Source: Symbiodinium natans
Taxonomy: Eukaryota; Sar; Dinophyceae; Suessiales; Symbiodiniaceae
Reading direction: 5' to 3'
NCBI GenBank assembly: GCA_905221605.1
Contig: CAJNDS010002236.1
Location: forward strand, 186,001 to 250,000
DNA length: 64,000 bases
How positions within the stretch are numbered: the first letter of the stretch is position 1; every line of letters starts with the position of its first letter. Below the pieces are notes generated by a model. That model was not told the origin of the DNA and made no database searches. It worked only from the letters and a program-made list of their open reading frames with translations. This document shows, piece after piece, positions 63,001 through 64,000 of this stretch. Position numbers and translations under genes: made by a program.

Positions 63001-64000
63001 CTGTGCAGGTTCTTCAATCAAGGGAGGTGTCGAAATGGAGATGGGTGTTCCTATGAACATCGTCGTTATGGTGAAGGGTGGCCTGAAGGAGAGCCAACTG
63101 AGCCAAGGAACAGCCAAAAAACTGGTGACGAGGATGGGGACATCGGTGGCCCTCCAACTGATGAAGGTACAGTGGATGGGGTGCAGCAGGAGCGGGAGGA
63201 TTCGGCCTTCCGTGCCCAGTACAACTATGGCAAAGGGACATCAAAAGGTGAGCCTACGCTGGGTGAAACGAAGAAACGGCTGTGTCTGTATTACAATCAA
63301 GGTGGTTGTAAATATGGGACTGCGTGCAGGTATCTCCACGACGATGACATGGCATTGGAAGGGACTTGGGAGCCTGGCAAATCTTGGGACAATGCTTCCA
63401 GGAAGGCACTAAGGGACGCGGGGTTCCACCATTGCTGTTTCGACTACTATCTCAAAGGGAGATGTCGTGTGCGATTTGGCTGCAAGTATTCTCACGAAGA
63501 AATGTCTGAAGACCGGCTGACCCAGTTGAAGCATCTGGTGAATGTGGCAAACCATGTGTCATTTCAAAGGGGAAGGGGATTGGAGATTCCCGACAGGAAC
63601 GCCTTTCAACCACCGGTAAGTGGGGGAGCAGAATCTTCGTCCTCCTCGGCACCAAAAGCGCTGCAAATGACCAATGTGTCACAAAAAGATGGTGAAAAGG
63701 GTATTCTGGATGAAGAAGAAGCTGATGAACAAAAGAATTCGGTGGCTGAGTCCACTGGTACTCTGCTTCAAGATCCAGAAGAGCCAATTGAAAATTGGAT
63801 GGCTCGCAATAAACACCTTTGGGTGTATACCCCTCATGTAAGTGAGGTGATGATTACTCTTGGTGTGAACACCGTGTCCGACCTGCAGGAGTTCATCTTT
63901 GTGGAAGATCTGCTTGAAAAAGGGATCAACAAGGTGACAGCATGCAAAATCCTACGATTGGTGGGAGGCGTCCGATATCGACCGGAGGGACCGGAAAAAG
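60091..64000 (+). CDS. Very long intronless reading frame: WW, S1-like, Trp-rich and three CCCH zinc fingers; runs off the window
   Basis: The frame is open from ATG 60091 to the window end (1,303 codons, no stop). In-frame stops at 60022, 60040 and 60055 make this the first ATG. Visible parts: Glu/Ser-rich N-terminus; a WW motif at residues 222-250 (W224, W246, P249); a long acidic region; an S1/cold-shock-like barrel at about 665-730 (GLVRCINGYGAFLDHG, FGDTVNGTVKRVEDDG); a Trp-rich segment at 746-780; a helical region; CCCH fingers at about 972 and 1065 (C-x7-C-x5-C-x3-H) and 1116 (C-x8-C-x5-C-x3-H); and a SAM-like helical piece near 1250-1295. The content suggests an RNA-binding protein. 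The lack of introns contrasts with the neighbours. It could be a cellular RNA-binding protein, or the first (gag/ORF1-like) part of a retroelement whose polymerase lies beyond the window. Confidence 0.85.
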   Translation, partial: MPSPKRWLQPSSDGGQNGGAGNGAAESLGERTVLEEVMPGAEEHLEEALVAEYSNVGINPNVDMVSNAEAEGRAVSVSPKPGEKRSWDATGGIDREMEVTVLRVLHKHGYQPSTSTSGRMIDQGSQTNLSGEVLQAARRPLNKIKGDPSASSLGGGSGYEQKGADSFEAAPTAEYAMGEEEILQMEAERLRQLSEEEDEMRQVSERDGFRKDEHLIEACDGTTWEWHFHEDGRQYYYCLDTQESKWTLPDVGEKVKSDNVVGSPSGNGLEVETELGPSSTTPTPESTKAIQGSVNSVGEKDFSSTIRDSGPRAGGDAPTSGSPDEEGISGNRADIAEAQHLDREEMEALSEGVAAVESVGPEEKMPNVEIGIVSAAEERVVDVVPVVQEDGPGDLDDEGKKLCITTEEVSSFGAENSAIQREKETSETAGDTGDRKDEAWSANEARVNAPDSTWSAEKARVEAHMVSRSADDCNNGAQVSVAADDGGSQVDALVQPEVSSEERNGEGYTGANEAAAVSNSGDSLLETMEPKEPAVEENVPTADDQFNSPVVEENLPAAEGLKKDSNGGSTPRKGEVLPSESSPEVDTERTVTDEAKPLAGKKEDPEPLEHKMDDLVGLTSEQDEQCDPKVEIKDVPGADDTERHAKKVARAGALESPGEHCYQEGDEIIGLVRCINGYGAFLDHGDMNVLVPAEGNNVHQFKFGDTVNGTVKRVEDDGTIILDTFLVLEEDEEDSSSTLRKWKDSGWGTWWTGSWQTGQWYKGSDGQWDWKSEEQQSREWFAESKASSKEQEEAEQKQLYGEKIYRNLLEDETIDNDYVGKITGMLLSRPMDVIVECIADHTFLNVEARSAYNILLSDGWKPEETERAGLEKTTTFSRKQYHNALYELARKKRRFSGPVVGEAVAILLSKGKDELWNELWLDTKRFLQELDGAIEEMSKRENRPMEAYMDPDQYKKVHTTPKTVSPGYSKLCRFFNQGRCRNGDGCSYEHRRYGEGWPEGEPTEPRNSQKTGDEDGDIGGPPTDEGTVDGVQQEREDSAFRAQYNYGKGTSKGEPTLGETKKRLCLYYNQGGCKYGTACRYLHDDDMALEGTWEPGKSWDNASRKALRDAGFHHCCFDYYLKGRCRVRFGCKYSHEEMSEDRLTQLKHLVNVANHVSFQRGRGLEIPDRNAFQPPVSGGAESSSSSAPKALQMTNVSQKDGEKGILDEEEADEQKNSVAESTGTLLQDPEEPIENWMARNKHLWVYTPHVSEVMITLGVNTVSDLQEFIFVEDLLEKGINKVTACKILRLVGGVRYRPEGPEK

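Noticed and set aside
1-64000. tRNA or other structured small-RNA genes
   Set aside because: None was recognised by eye; a covariance-model search would be needed.

Overview
This looks like nuclear DNA of a dinoflagellate (inference). The sequence shows telomere-type TTTAGGG/CCCTAAA tracts scattered throughout, very small exons in very long introns, GC-AG and GA-AG as well as GT-AG splice sites, many satellite arrays, and a protein with three CCCH zinc fingers. There are no bacterial-style operons, ribosome binding sites or CRISPR arrays.

Layout. About 0-12 kb and 32-58 kb hold minus-strand split genes: some 45 GC-rich exons of roughly 35-290 nt, separated by introns largely made of telomere-type repeats and decayed unique sequence. 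Where neighbouring exons could be delimited by eye, reading phase carries across more than 20 junctions. The exons could belong to one very large gene or to several; only one terminal stop exon (79-363) is clear, and none of the encoded proteins is recognised. Between these blocks lie two compact minus-strand genes: a two-exon membrane protein with a GA-AG intron (13559-14914) and an intronless 410-residue protein (16580-17812).

19-32 kb is a repeat district. It holds pyrimidine-rich mosaic duplications (19.3-24.6 kb), a small palindrome cluster (24.6-24.8 kb), an 87-bp tandem array (24.9-26.9 kb), a 55-bp array (27.2-28.9 kb), an AT-rich tract, and a 2.6-kb array of inverted repeats able to form long perfect hairpins (29.3-31.9 kb). 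42.1-49.1 kb is a nine-copy array with a unit of about 785 bp that carries decayed zinc-finger-like coding sequence and sits inside an intron. An ankyrin-repeat gene fragment with two frameshifts lies in another intron (54.6-54.8 kb).

60.1-64.0 kb, plus strand, is a single uninterrupted reading frame of more than 1,300 codons that runs off the window (WW, S1-like, Trp-rich and three CCCH motifs). It has no introns, unlike its neighbours, and an 11-nt match to the 3' end of the dinoflagellate spliced leader lies 270 bp upstream of its start. This is compatible with a retroposed gene or the first part of a retroelement.

The most interesting pattern: on the sense strand, at least 14 exons are preceded by CCCTAAA repeats and followed by TTTAGGG repeats. 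Each such intron therefore starts and ends with complementary telomere-type arrays, and in many cases the repeat itself supplies the 5' splice site (GTTTAGGG and variants). All exon calls were made by eye and need transcript data.
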